From Candidatus Kuenenia stuttgartensis (GTDB lineage Bacteria > Planctomycetota > Planctomycetia > Gemmatales > Gemmataceae): DNA of 49,012 bases. The notes under the pieces were generated by a model. That model worked only from the letters and a program-made list of their open reading frames with translations. It did not search any database and had not been told where the DNA came from. Below, piece by piece: positions 19,296-27,445 of the stretch. How positions within the stretch are numbered: position 1 is the first letter of the stretch; each line of letters starts with the position of its first letter. A program made the translations under genes and the position numbers. The DNA is taken from positions 1 through 49,012 of the forward strand of contig CAMCLK010000038.1 of the NCBI GenBank assembly GCA_945875585.1. Direction: 5' to 3'.

Positions 19296-21095
19296 TCATT
19301 CCGGGGAAGACATGAGCTCAAGCTGAATCCTGCTTTTGCCCTGTTCATTTTCAAGAAAATTCCGATCGCGCTTGGTCAAAATGTGATCCCAAGGCAGTGT
19401 TTCAGACAACGGACGATCCCGATGTGAAAAAAAGAGTGGATCGATACCTGTCCGCTCAAAGGCGGCGCGCCAAATATCGGGCTTGAAGCACTCCTGCCAG
19501 CCATCAAGCCGGGCCCCGGCACGCCACGCCTCTAACAGGCCACGGCCAACGCGCCGGTCGCCGCGTGTCAGCACTCCTTCAAGGAAGCTGGTGTCAATAT
19601 CGTGCTGTTTGATTTTTACGGACCGAATGCTCACACGCTTGAGCATATGGCCGCGAACCCTGTCGTAATAGGCCCTCGGCTGCATGCCACTCCACTGATA
19701 AGGTGTGTGTGGTTTTGGAACAAAATTCGATACCGATGCCACCACTTCACGGAACCGGCCAGTTTCCTGCCTGCTGATTTGCGCGATCTCCTCCGCCATA
19801 TCAACAATGCCATCGAGATCAATATCGCGCTCTCCGGGAAGCCCGCACAGGAAATACAATTTGACCTTTTGCCAGCCGTGACGAAAGGCCTGCCGGCACC
19901 CCTCAAACAGATCGTCATTTTTGATTTTCTTGCGAATCTGCTCGCGCATGTCGTCGCGAGCGACCTCGGGTGCCAGTGTCAGTCCGCCTTTGCGAACTCC
20001 TTTAACCAATTGAGGCAAACTACGAAGTTGATTATTGATTCTCAGGCTAGGCAAGCTGACATTCACTCCCAATGGCGCAAATACTTCCGCCATCCGTCCA
20101 ACGAGTTCTTCAAAATGAGGATAATCGCTCGTGCTCAGGCTCAGTAATGAGATCTCTTCGCAGCCCGTGTTCCTGTATGCCTCAAGCGCGGCACTCACGA
20201 TCGTCTCTACTTTACGAATTCGCAAGGGGCGCTTAATGACTGTTGACTGACAGAACCGGCACTGCCACGGGCATCCTCGCATGATCTCAATGGCGATGCG
20301 GTCGTGTGGCGTTTTCACAAAAGAAACCACAGGACGACAAGGCAGCGGAATAGCATCGAGATCTTCACGGATCTGGCAAGCTTGAATTGTCTCGGGAAGG
20401 TCGGATCGGGTACGACGGATACTGGCCAGTGTGCCATCCGCATGGTAATCCGAAACGTAAAAGGCCGGGGCGTAAGCCCATGGAAATGCCGCTGCAAGCT
20501 CGCCGATCATTTCCTGCCGCGTTCCTTTGCCCCGCTCCTTGATCTCCATCCAGCGACGCATCACTGCCGGCAGGCTTTCTTCGCCATCACCAATAATGAA
20601 CAGGTCAATCACGTCGGCCAGCACTTCGGGGTTTTGGGCCCCAGGGCCACCAGCAATGACCAGTGGATGATCGTGTCCGCGGTCTGCAGCCAAAAGCGGA
20701 ATGCGCCCCAAATCAAGCATGGTCAGCACATTGGTATAAAGCACCTCATACTGAAGGCTGAAACCAATCGCATCGAATTCATGCAGCGGCGTGAACGATT
20801 CCAAACTGTAAAGGGGCAGGCACGCCTGCCGCATGACTTCCTCGAAGTCCAACCAAGGCGTAAATGCCCTTTCACAAGCAAACTCATCCGTGGAATTCAT
20901 GATCGAATACAAAACTTGCAGGCCATGATGGCTTTGGCCAATCGCATAGGTGTCTGGAAAGCAAAGACAGAGGGTGCCACGCACCTTGCTGTGATCTTTC
21001 ACAACACTGTTGACTTCGCCACCGATATACTGACCCGGAGTTTGCACCTGATGGAGCAAACGACGAACCGATTCCTTCAGGTTTTTGCCAGACAT
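19296..21095 (-). CDS. B12-binding-type radical SAM protein (TIGR03960-like)
   Basis: 599 residues. N-terminal cobalamin-binding-like domain (about 20-200) with PDTYAIGQSHHGLQVLY and PLVIAGGPGAQNPE, then a radical SAM core. The [4Fe-4S] motif CPWQCRFC (CxxxCxxC, near residue 275) is preceded by EIMRG and followed by strands such as SLLSLSTSDYPHF. The N-terminal text and order fit the TIGR03960 family, usually found next to a TIGR03936/DUF2344 protein and tied to tRNA or ribosome modification by context only; that partner is not in the window. ATG at 21095 follows GAGGTGA at 4-5 bases; the longer frame to 21209 is rejected. It is divergent from the metallophosphoesterase gene by about 100 bp. 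Confidence 0.88.
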   Translation of the reverse strand: MSGKNLKESVRRLLHQVQTPGQYIGGEVNSVVKDHSKVRGTLCLCFPDTYAIGQSHHGLQVLYSIMNSTDEFACERAFTPWLDFEEVMRQACLPLYSLESFTPLHEFDAIGFSLQYEVLYTNVLTMLDLGRIPLLAADRGHDHPLVIAGGPGAQNPEVLADVIDLFIIGDGEESLPAVMRRWMEIKERGKGTRQEMIGELAAAFPWAYAPAFYVSDYHADGTLASIRRTRSDLPETIQACQIREDLDAIPLPCRPVVSFVKTPHDRIAIEIMRGCPWQCRFCQSTVIKRPLRIRKVETIVSAALEAYRNTGCEEISLLSLSTSDYPHFEELVGRMAEVFAPLGVNVSLPSLRINNQLRSLPQLVKGVRKGGLTLAPEVARDDMREQIRKKIKNDDLFEGCRQAFRHGWQKVKLYFLCGLPGERDIDLDGIVDMAEEIAQISRQETGRFREVVASVSNFVPKPHTPYQWSGMQPRAYYDRVRGHMLKRVSIRSVKIKQHDIDTSFLEGVLTRGDRRVGRGLLEAWRAGARLDGWQECFKPDIWRAAFERTGIDPLFFSHRDRPLSETLPWDHILTKRDRNFLENEQGKSRIQLELMSSPE

Positions 21096-21196
21096 GGACT
21101 CACCTCGGTCGCTAACGGCCTTTAGGGGGCTCCTCTTATATGCTAACGCAGGTCTGGACCGTCCGCCCCTGAAAGTCCAATGAAAGTGAGTCCTCC

Positions 21197-22024
21197 ATGC
21201 CATCGACAACCATTGCTGTTACCTCCGACCTTCTCCTAGGTGCCGCAACGCCTGCAGCCATCGACACCCTAATTGGTGCTTTGGCTGGCTCAGGGGCAGA
21301 CGCCGTGGTTTTGGCTGGAAATATTGGCGAAAATGATACGCAACTCGTCCGTTTTTTCAAACAGGTGAAACTGGCCATGGCTTGCCCGATCGGGTTTATA
21401 CCGGGCAACCACAGCCTGTTTTTTCGTGAAAACATCACCAGCGAAGCACTGCTCACCAGCCATTTGGCAAAGATTTGCAACGAATATGGCGTTCATTATC
21501 TGCCAGGAAAACCGATTCAGATCGGCTCGCTTGCCTTGGCAGGATCTCTAGCTTGGTACGACTACTCGGCTGCAGATCCTACCGCCCAGTTAACCATGGA
21601 AGACCATGTTCAATTCCGGCAGGAACACAATATCCCAGAAGCCTTGCGCATCGATTGGGGTTGGAGCGACCGCGAAGTAGCGGAATCGGTAAGCACCCTT
21701 CTTGCCAACGATATCCAGCATCTGGAAGCTGACCCTACCGTGGAAAACATTCTCGTTGTGACCCACTTTCCAGTCTTCGACTGGCAAATTCCCCGCGACC
21801 CGGGCAACCGCCTTGCCGGCTTGCGCAATGCCTACCAAGGAAACCTGTCGATGGGGCGGCATTTATTGAGTTGTCCAAAAGTACGCGGTGTTGTCAGTGG
21901 ACACGTTTCTTCCAGCGGGTGCAGAATTTTGTATCGTGATCCACTGCCTCCCATTCCAACCTGGCTGGTGGGATCCACTCCCGACTCCCCTGCCTATGCC
22001 TTGGCACGCATCTCAAAAGTGTAA
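21197..22024 (+). CDS. Metallophosphoesterase-like protein with degenerate metal motifs
   Basis: 275 residues with calcineurin-like order: TSDLLLG near the start, VLAGNIGE (about 37-44), IPGNHSLF (about 68), VVTHFPVFDW (about 193) and VSGHVSSSG (about 234). The last three match the family's GNH(D/E), H and GH blocks. However the first block lacks the DxH His and the second has Asn in place of the GD Asp, so the first metal site is probably incomplete. It may be a pseudo-enzyme or use one metal. ATG at 21197 has GAGTCC nearby and no strong Shine-Dalgarno. It is followed after 170 bp of structured DNA by the MMPL gene. Confidence 0.72.
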   Translation: MPSTTIAVTSDLLLGAATPAAIDTLIGALAGSGADAVVLAGNIGENDTQLVRFFKQVKLAMACPIGFIPGNHSLFFRENITSEALLTSHLAKICNEYGVHYLPGKPIQIGSLALAGSLAWYDYSAADPTAQLTMEDHVQFRQEHNIPEALRIDWGWSDREVAESVSTLLANDIQHLEADPTVENILVVTHFPVFDWQIPRDPGNRLAGLRNAYQGNLSMGRHLLSCPKVRGVVSGHVSSSGCRILYRDPLPPIPTWLVGSTPDSPAYALARISKV

Positions 22025-22109
22025 GACACTAGGTAGTTTGCGAAGGTTTTGCCGCATGTTTCTGACTCAATGAATAAATCTCCCAGCCTGCATATCAGTC
22101 TGAGAAAGC

Positions 22110-22195
22110 TTCAGCACTCTCCCAAGCCGATTCGTTCTTGAGTGCAAACGGTCGCGCGTGATATTTTCCGTGCGACCGACCCCGGGAGTGCTGAA
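22110..22195 (+). promoter_or_regulatory. Nested stem-loop enclosing the ribosome-binding site of the MMPL gene
   Basis: TTCAGCACTC (22110-22119) pairs perfectly over 10 bp with GAGTGCTGAA (22186-22195). The right arm contains part of the GGGAG ribosome site (22184-22188) and the A of the ATG at 22195. Inside, GGTCGCGCG (22150-22158) pairs with CGTGCGACC (22169-22177) with one G-T pair. If formed in the mRNA, the outer stem would hide the start site. Confidence 0.45.
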
Positions 22196-24570
22196 TGTTC
22201 CGTTTCATCGGACGCATAACGTCGTACCATCCATGGGCTATTGTCGGAGCATGGCTGGCCATTGCTGTTATCACTGGTTTGCTGGCCCCCAACTGGGACC
22301 GCAACAGCCAAGACGATGACATCAGGGCCCTTCCCGCTTCGTGCGCCAGTGTGCGTGGTTACCAATTGTTGGAAGAAGCCTTTCCAGGCGATATCTACGC
22401 CTCCAATCTGGTCTTGGCGTTTGAAAGGCCAGAAGGCCCGCTCACCGATGCCGACTACGTAGCCATCGATGCCGTCAGGCAAAGGCTTGAAATGCTGCGC
22501 CGCGAGGAGCCCGCCCTAGCGCTTCAAGCTGTCCATGCCCCGGGTGACCCGATCCTTGGCAAAAAGCTGAAAAGCAACGATGGTTATTGCGCTCTCCTGA
22601 AAGTTCAGCTGCAATTTCCTTACATGGCTGTTCAAACCCGCGTCGCCGTCGATCGCATCGACGCCGTGGTTGCAGAAACCATGGCGAGTGTTCCAAGCGA
22701 AGGACTGGTTCTTCATCCGACTGGCCCTGCCGGTATAGGTCGTGATCTGGTACGCGCCAGCACCAACAGCCTTGAAAACACAACACTGGCCACTGTTCTT
22801 TTGGTGATTGTGATTCTGCTATGGGTCTACCGCGCCCCATTGCTTGCGCTGGTCCCATTGGCCACGATCGCTATTTCGGTGTACGTGGCATTGCAAGGCT
22901 TGGCCTTACTAACCCTGATAACTGGGTTCAAACTCGCCAACACCAGCCAGATCTTCGCCGTGGTCATGCTTTACGGTGCTGGAACTGATTACTGCCTGTT
23001 TCTCATCAGCCGCTACCGTGAAGAATTAGCCGAAGGCAGGCCGCTTGGATTTTCCGTGGAGCGAAGCGTCGATGAAGTTGGTCACGCCCTTGCCGCCAGC
23101 GCTGGCACCGTGATTTGCGGCCTTGGGCTGATGGGAACCGCGGAATTTGCCAAAGTCCGCAGCGGCGGACCTGCCATTGCCTTAAGCCTTCTCGTTGCCT
23201 TTCTGGCCTCACTCACTCTCACGCCAGCGTTGTTGAAAATACTAGGCAGCGTCGCATTCTGGCCCGGCAAACCGCCCGGTCGACCAGGCTCATACCTTTC
23301 TGTGGCTCAAAGCCGTTCCAGCGACGACGATTTCTGGACCAAATTCAGCGACAAAGTCCTCAAACGCCCCGGAACCGTCTGGCTCGCGGTAATGGCTTTA
23401 CTCATTCCGTTAGCTCTGCTTGGTGCCGCGGTACGCACCAGTTTTCGAGCTACAGCGGAACTTTCCGATCGCAGCCCTAGCATTATTGGGCTGAATGCCG
23501 TGCAGCGCCATTTCCCGGCAGGTGAGGCAGGCCCGGTCACGGTCCTTCTGGAATCGCCAATCCCATTCGACAATACGCATGGCAGAAGGTTGATTGAACA
23601 CCTTAGCCGCGGCTTCCTTCACCTCGACAATGTCCGCGAAGTGCGCGCACTCACTCGCCCCTTGGGCCAGCAACTGCCGGAAGTGCCAACTCAGCCTGCC
23701 GGATCCACTGGGTGGGCGCAGGCTTGGCAGAAAATTGTCGAAAGCATTGATTCCCAGGTCCGACGCATGGCGGGTCAGCACTACCTTTCCACCATTGCCG
23801 CCACCGACGAGAGCCCTGCCCGACATGTTGCCCGCTTAGAAGTCGTGCTTGAATCGGATCCCTTTGATCCTGAAAGTACTGTCACTCTCGGTAGCATTCA
23901 AACGTGGCTGGCCAGCGAACTGCCCAACGACGCCCGCTCTTTTGGACCAGTAAGAGGGGAAACGTTTGGAATTACGGTTGCTGCCACCGACTTGGCAAAT
24001 GTCTCTGAAACCGATCGCGCCAGAATCAACCTGCTGGTTACTCTGGCTGTGTTTGCCATTCTCTTCCTGTTTGTACGCAATGTGGTTTTGGCAGGTTACC
24101 TGCTGCTGACGGTTCTCTTCAGCTATCTGGTCACCTTGGGAGCCACAATGCTGGTGGCACATTATGGATTCGGTCGCCCATTTGGTGAAGTCGATTGGCG
24201 CGTTCCGTTCTTCCTATTTGTCATTCTTGTCGCTGTGGGGGAAGACTACAATATCCTGCTCATCAGCCGCATGCTTCAGGAACGCAAAAAACACTCCGCT
24301 TCGGTCGCCATGCGCCTAGCAGTCGCCCGTACCGGTGCCACTATTACTTCATGCGGGCTGATCATGGCGGGTACGTTCGCCACCCTCATGCTTGCCGGAT
24401 TGAACACATTGGTGCAGATAGGATTTGCGCTCGCCTTCGGAGTGCTGCTCGACACACTGGTGGTAAGGCCGATTCTCGTTCCCGCACTGTGCATCTGGTA
24501 CTGGGAACGGCAGGAACGCGCGGAAGCAAGAACCAACGAAACTGGCCTCCCATTCCGGAAGGCCATCTAG
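22195..24570 (+). CDS. MMPL/RND-family membrane transporter
   Basis: 791 residues in two similar halves, each with a hydrophobic anchor, a large extracytoplasmic loop and a five-segment bundle: segments near 15-32, 195-350 and 395-415, then about 615-775. The MMPL motif GAGTDYCLFLISRYREE (about 261) recurs in the second half as GEDYNILLISRMLQER (about 680), with the Asp-Tyr pair of the proton relay kept both times. MMPL proteins export lipids or hydrophobic compounds using the proton gradient; hopanoid-transporting HpnN is in the same superfamily. The substrate is not deducible. GGGAG lies 6 bases before the ATG. The last 12 codons are part of a 34 bp sequence repeated just downstream. Confidence 0.92.
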   Translation: MFRFIGRITSYHPWAIVGAWLAIAVITGLLAPNWDRNSQDDDIRALPASCASVRGYQLLEEAFPGDIYASNLVLAFERPEGPLTDADYVAIDAVRQRLEMLRREEPALALQAVHAPGDPILGKKLKSNDGYCALLKVQLQFPYMAVQTRVAVDRIDAVVAETMASVPSEGLVLHPTGPAGIGRDLVRASTNSLENTTLATVLLVIVILLWVYRAPLLALVPLATIAISVYVALQGLALLTLITGFKLANTSQIFAVVMLYGAGTDYCLFLISRYREELAEGRPLGFSVERSVDEVGHALAASAGTVICGLGLMGTAEFAKVRSGGPAIALSLLVAFLASLTLTPALLKILGSVAFWPGKPPGRPGSYLSVAQSRSSDDDFWTKFSDKVLKRPGTVWLAVMALLIPLALLGAAVRTSFRATAELSDRSPSIIGLNAVQRHFPAGEAGPVTVLLESPIPFDNTHGRRLIEHLSRGFLHLDNVREVRALTRPLGQQLPEVPTQPAGSTGWAQAWQKIVESIDSQVRRMAGQHYLSTIAATDESPARHVARLEVVLESDPFDPESTVTLGSIQTWLASELPNDARSFGPVRGETFGITVAATDLANVSETDRARINLLVTLAVFAILFLFVRNVVLAGYLLLTVLFSYLVTLGATMLVAHYGFGRPFGEVDWRVPFFLFVILVAVGEDYNILLISRMLQERKKHSASVAMRLAVARTGATITSCGLIMAGTFATLMLAGLNTLVQIGFALAFGVLLDTLVVRPILVPALCIWYWERQERAEARTNETGLPFRKAI

Positions 24571-24622
24571 GCAGTCGGTAATAAAAGTACCAACGAAACT
24601 GGCCTCCCATTTAGGAAGGCCA
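24532..24622. repeat. 34 bp direct repeat, two copies, each forming a hairpin
   Basis: Copies at 24532-24565 and 24589-24622 agree at 32 of 34 bases; flanks do not match. The first copy codes the last residues of the MMPL protein (TNETGLPFRKA); the second is between the convergent MMPL and rpsT genes. Each carries a TGGCCT...AGGCCA stem. Confidence 0.85.
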
Positions 24623-24623
24623 G
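24599..24623. terminator. Hairpin between MMPL and rpsT, likely terminator
   Basis: CTGGCCT (24599-24605) pairs with AGGCCAG (24617-24623), with two extra pairs possible across one bulged A. It lies 29 bases after the MMPL stop and 30 bases beyond the rpsT stop. No strong T run follows on the plus strand; on the minus strand TTTCGTTGG follows. Confidence 0.5.
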
Positions 24624-24652
24624 CAAAACATTCGAATATTTGTGCGACTGAA

Positions 24653-24922
24653 TCAGGCTACTGCTGCCTTCGCCTTGTTGAGGCGCTTGGCCAAACGCGA
24701 CTGACGGCGTGAAGCAGTCTTCGCGTGAAGCACACCCTTGCAAGCGGCCTTGGCCAGCTGGCTGTAAGCCTTGGTCAATTCAGCAGTGCCATCAGCCTTC
24801 GCTGCAATCGCTACTTCAAGATTCTTCACCTGAATCTTAACGTCGCGCTTCACCGAGCGGTTGTACGCGCGCTTGCGGTCACTCTTGCGAAGGTTCTTGG
24901 CGGCGCTTTTCGTGTGCGGCAT
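24653..24922 (-). CDS. rpsT: 30S ribosomal protein S20
   Basis: 89 residues, basic and helical throughout. MPHTKSAAKNLRKSDRKRAY and TASRRQSRLAKRLNKAKAA are the standard S20 ends. S20 binds 16S rRNA early in small-subunit assembly. ATG at 24922 follows a GGGGTAGG site; a longer frame to 25009 overlaps nothing conserved and is rejected. It stands alone on the minus strand, 83 bp after the stop of the ATP-cone-like gene. Confidence 0.96.
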   Translation of the reverse strand: MPHTKSAAKNLRKSDRKRAYNRSVKRDVKIQVKNLEVAIAAKADGTAELTKAYSQLAKAACKGVLHAKTASRRQSRLAKRLNKAKAAVA

Positions 24923-25005
24923 GGTCCTACCCCTGTCATCTTCCAAAAAGGTTTTATACCCACTCCGCTCCACATCGGCAAGCACGAATCCGGCTTTGCA
25001 CTCTG

Positions 25006-26313
25006 TCATTCACCATTGAACAGCACAGGATTGCGGGCCACGCCGGGCACAACATCCAGCCAACACCCACCACGCGGCCATACCAACCCAGACAGCACCA
25101 TATCGACACTCCATCGCGGCAAGGCATCTGAAACCGGTTCGACAGCGAGCACCAAACCCGAACGCCCCGCCTCGTGCCGTGCCGCCGCTTCCAAAAATGG
25201 CGCATCAATAGCAGTCGCGCCACGCAGGTCGAGAAGCCAAGGGCAGCGCTCCAGCCCCCAAACGCCCGGCCAACGCCCTTCTGCCTTACGTTCACGTCGT
25301 TCGCGCCGCAATGTTTCCAGCCAGCGAATACCAGCAGCCACACCCAACCGAACCAGCCACTCGCGTCGCTGAATTGTGCTTCCGCTTGGAAAATCAACGC
25401 ACACGCGCGCCCTGCCCAAAACGGCGGGCTGGTCGGGTCGGGGCCACACTGGGCCACAACGGCCAGAACCAACCTCCAACTTCACCGGACGATCGGGCCG
25501 CGGCAAACGCGCCAACCTTTTCCTCCATGCCAAGTCTGCCTCACCAGGCACATCCATCAAGTGTGCCGTCACAGCCAATCGCCGGGCATCCCCCACCAAC
25601 CAGCCCACAATTTGGTCCAGTCCTGCCATGCCATCGAAACCGTGCCTGTTGGCAAATAGTGGCGCTGATTCCACGGCAGCACGCGCCACATGTTCCGGGC
25701 TGGGTAAATGCACGCACAACTCGCGGTTCAGGCACGCTGCTGTCGATACCAACGGATCCAGAAGCGACAGCAGTTCATCAATGGCTGACTGCCCCGCCAT
25801 CAACTGGCACTCTAACCCCACCAGATGAAACGGCCCCCTCGACCATTGCGCTCTTTCAACCAACCGAGCCACAGCTTCGGCTCCGCCCAATCCACCCAAG
25901 TCGATGAGTGCATCAGCCAAAAGCGGGCTGGCGGAATCGTCCAGCCGCAACCACCCCTGCGTTTCAAGTTCCTCCAAGTCGGCCCCCAAAGGGCCACCGG
26001 TAGCAGGAATAGGTTGGGTGTCCTCACCTAAAAGGCCGTGCTCTTCAAGCCAAGCTGCCGCAAGCCCCGGTTGCCCCAATTCCCGCACGGCACGCGCTAC
26101 AGCATCAACCAGATCGGGAATGGCCCAAGCCCTGCCAGCCGAGCCTTCCTGCCCCAAAAACAGGCTGGCGCCCTCTGCCAGTTCACGGACCAGCAGTGGA
26201 TCGGCCGGCCCCAATCGTCGAGCCGATTGGTACAAACGCCGCGACAATCGCTCCAAATCGAAAGGGGCCATCGCCCCATTCCGGTCACGCACCCAACCTG
26301 GTACCACTGTCAT
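25006..26313 (-). CDS. Hypothetical protein with ATP-cone-like N-terminal domain
   Basis: 435 residues, function not recognised. Residues about 5-90 follow the ATP-cone pattern of NrdR and ribonucleotide reductases: VRDRNGAMAPFDLERLSRRL, then a run of helices and IPDLVDAVARAVRELG. The rest is Leu/Ala/Arg-rich and helical, with Trp-rich patches (GWLRLDD, LERCPWLLDLRGATAI). No catalytic glycyl-radical or cysteine motif is visible, so it is not a reductase itself. ATG at 26313 follows GGGAA; upstream starts would run into the divergent sigma-factor promoter. The composition is high GC compared with the neighbours. It could sense ATP/dATP for nucleotide metabolism, but that rests on the N-terminal resemblance only. 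Confidence 0.6.
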   Translation of the reverse strand: MTVVPGWVRDRNGAMAPFDLERLSRRLYQSARRLGPADPLLVRELAEGASLFLGQEGSAGRAWAIPDLVDAVARAVRELGQPGLAAAWLEEHGLLGEDTQPIPATGGPLGADLEELETQGWLRLDDSASPLLADALIDLGGLGGAEAVARLVERAQWSRGPFHLVGLECQLMAGQSAIDELLSLLDPLVSTAACLNRELCVHLPSPEHVARAAVESAPLFANRHGFDGMAGLDQIVGWLVGDARRLAVTAHLMDVPGEADLAWRKRLARLPRPDRPVKLEVGSGRCGPVWPRPDQPAVLGRARVCVDFPSGSTIQRREWLVRLGVAAGIRWLETLRRERRERKAEGRWPGVWGLERCPWLLDLRGATAIDAPFLEAAARHEAGRSGLVLAVEPVSDALPRWSVDMVLSGLVWPRGGCWLDVVPGVARNPVLFNGE

Positions 26314-26348
26314 CCATTCCCGCCTTCCCGGATCCACTCGTTCTTCAA

Positions 26349-26385
26349 TGCCCTTGCATATGCCCCTTGCATATGCCCCTTGCAT
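26349..26385. repeat. 13 bp tandem repeat with palindromes in the divergent promoter region
   Basis: The unit TTGCATATGCCCC is repeated 2.8 times. Two copies contain the palindrome GCATATGC (26356-26363 and 26369-26376), 13 bases apart, with a third half-site at 26382. It lies between the divergent ATP-cone-like gene (start 26313) and sigma factor (start 26434), a plausible operator. Confidence 0.7.
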
Positions 26386-26433
26386 CACCTTAAACTGCCC
26401 TTCATTCATTCCGCCACAAAGGGAGTTTTGACG

Positions 26434-27441
26434 GTGGCAACCGAAGATCAACAACTGGTAAGCATACTCCTCCACCAAGCCGACGACTCCACGGCATGGA
26501 ATAGAATCGACCAACTGTACCGCCGCCGCCTGACCTGCTACGCCAGAACCTTTTTCAATCATGCCAACGATTGCGAGAATATCGTACAGGAAGCGCTAAC
26601 CGGGTTGTTCAATTCGTTTCGCAACAAGAAGTTCGACGAAAACCGCAGCTTGCAGGCCTATTTGTACGCGATCACCCACAATCTCGCGATTTCGCAAATC
26701 CGCAAAAACAGCCGTGGAATCCGTGCCGATGGCGAAGCCGATAATAATATCGAGCAGTCTGGCCCGGGAGTCAGTTCGCTTTACCGCAGCGAAGAAGACC
26801 GGCTGCACCGCGAGGTCGTCATTGTGGCCGCTTTACGCGAATACATTTCCAGCCTAAAAAAAGCACTCCGCTTCGAAACCATCAAAATTCTCGAGCTCGT
26901 TTGGGTTCGTGGCACGGGCAACAATGAAGCTGCGGATACGCTGGGAATTGCCCCGCAGGTTGTAGCCAACACCAAGTTTCAGGGGCGCAGAGCTCTCGTC
27001 GACATCGTTAAAAATACCACCACCATCACCCATCCAGATTTAATTTCCCCACCCGCATTTCATGAACCACTCCAAAGCGACGAAAATCCTGTTTATTCCC
27101 GAGAATACATTCACGCCTACATTGACGGGGCATTATCTCCAGAAGAGGCCGATGCCTTTACTTTGATGGCCTACGGGGATTCAGAATTGCGGGGCAAGAT
27201 CCGCACAGTTCAAGCGGAATTCGATTACCACAACCACACGGTTGGATCCCTCTGGCGCCGCAACCAGCTCACATGCCCTTCAGACCAAGAAATAGTCGAC
27301 TATCAGCGTGGCGAACTGGCCATTATTAATCCAAAGATTGTGGATTATGTTCAATTCCACCTTAACTCGATCCGCTGCATCTACTGCATTTCAACAGCGG
27401 CGGAATGGAAACAATCTGCCGCAAAGGGCGGCACCAACTAA
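26434..27441 (+). CDS. ECF-type RNA polymerase sigma factor with zinc-finger-like C-terminal extension
   Basis: 335 residues, about 140 longer than a plain ECF factor. Region 2 is at about 28-92 (LTCYARTFFNHANDCENIVQ, LQAYLYAITHNLAISQIRK) and region 4 about 142-190 (NNEAADTLGIAPQVVANTKF). A linker and a helical block (REYIHAYIDGALSPEEADAF, about 226) follow. The end has Cys281, His309, Cys315 and Cys318: C-x27-H-x5-C-x2-C, like the zinc site of anti-sigma ZAS domains and of other planctomycete sigma factors. This may be a built-in regulatory domain. GTG at 26434 has AAGGGAG 8 bases upstream; TTG at 26428 is too close. It is convergent with the thioredoxin-like gene, 4 bp apart. Confidence 0.85.
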   Translation: MATEDQQLVSILLHQADDSTAWNRIDQLYRRRLTCYARTFFNHANDCENIVQEALTGLFNSFRNKKFDENRSLQAYLYAITHNLAISQIRKNSRGIRADGEADNNIEQSGPGVSSLYRSEEDRLHREVVIVAALREYISSLKKALRFETIKILELVWVRGTGNNEAADTLGIAPQVVANTKFQGRRALVDIVKNTTTITHPDLISPPAFHEPLQSDENPVYSREYIHAYIDGALSPEEADAFTLMAYGDSELRGKIRTVQAEFDYHNHTVGSLWRRNQLTCPSDQEIVDYQRGELAIINPKIVDYVQFHLNSIRCIYCISTAAEWKQSAAKGGTN

Positions 27442-27445
27442 ACCA

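Noticed and set aside
21096..21209. 38-residue N-terminal extension of the radical SAM protein
   Set aside because: Basic, unconserved-looking sequence reaching into the divergent promoter; ATG 21095 has GAGGTGA close by.
26038..26433. 132-residue N-terminal extension of the sigma factor frame
   Set aside because: It overlaps the divergent gene, is Pro/Ser-rich with no domain, and includes the 13 bp repeats; GTG 26434 has a good ribosome site.
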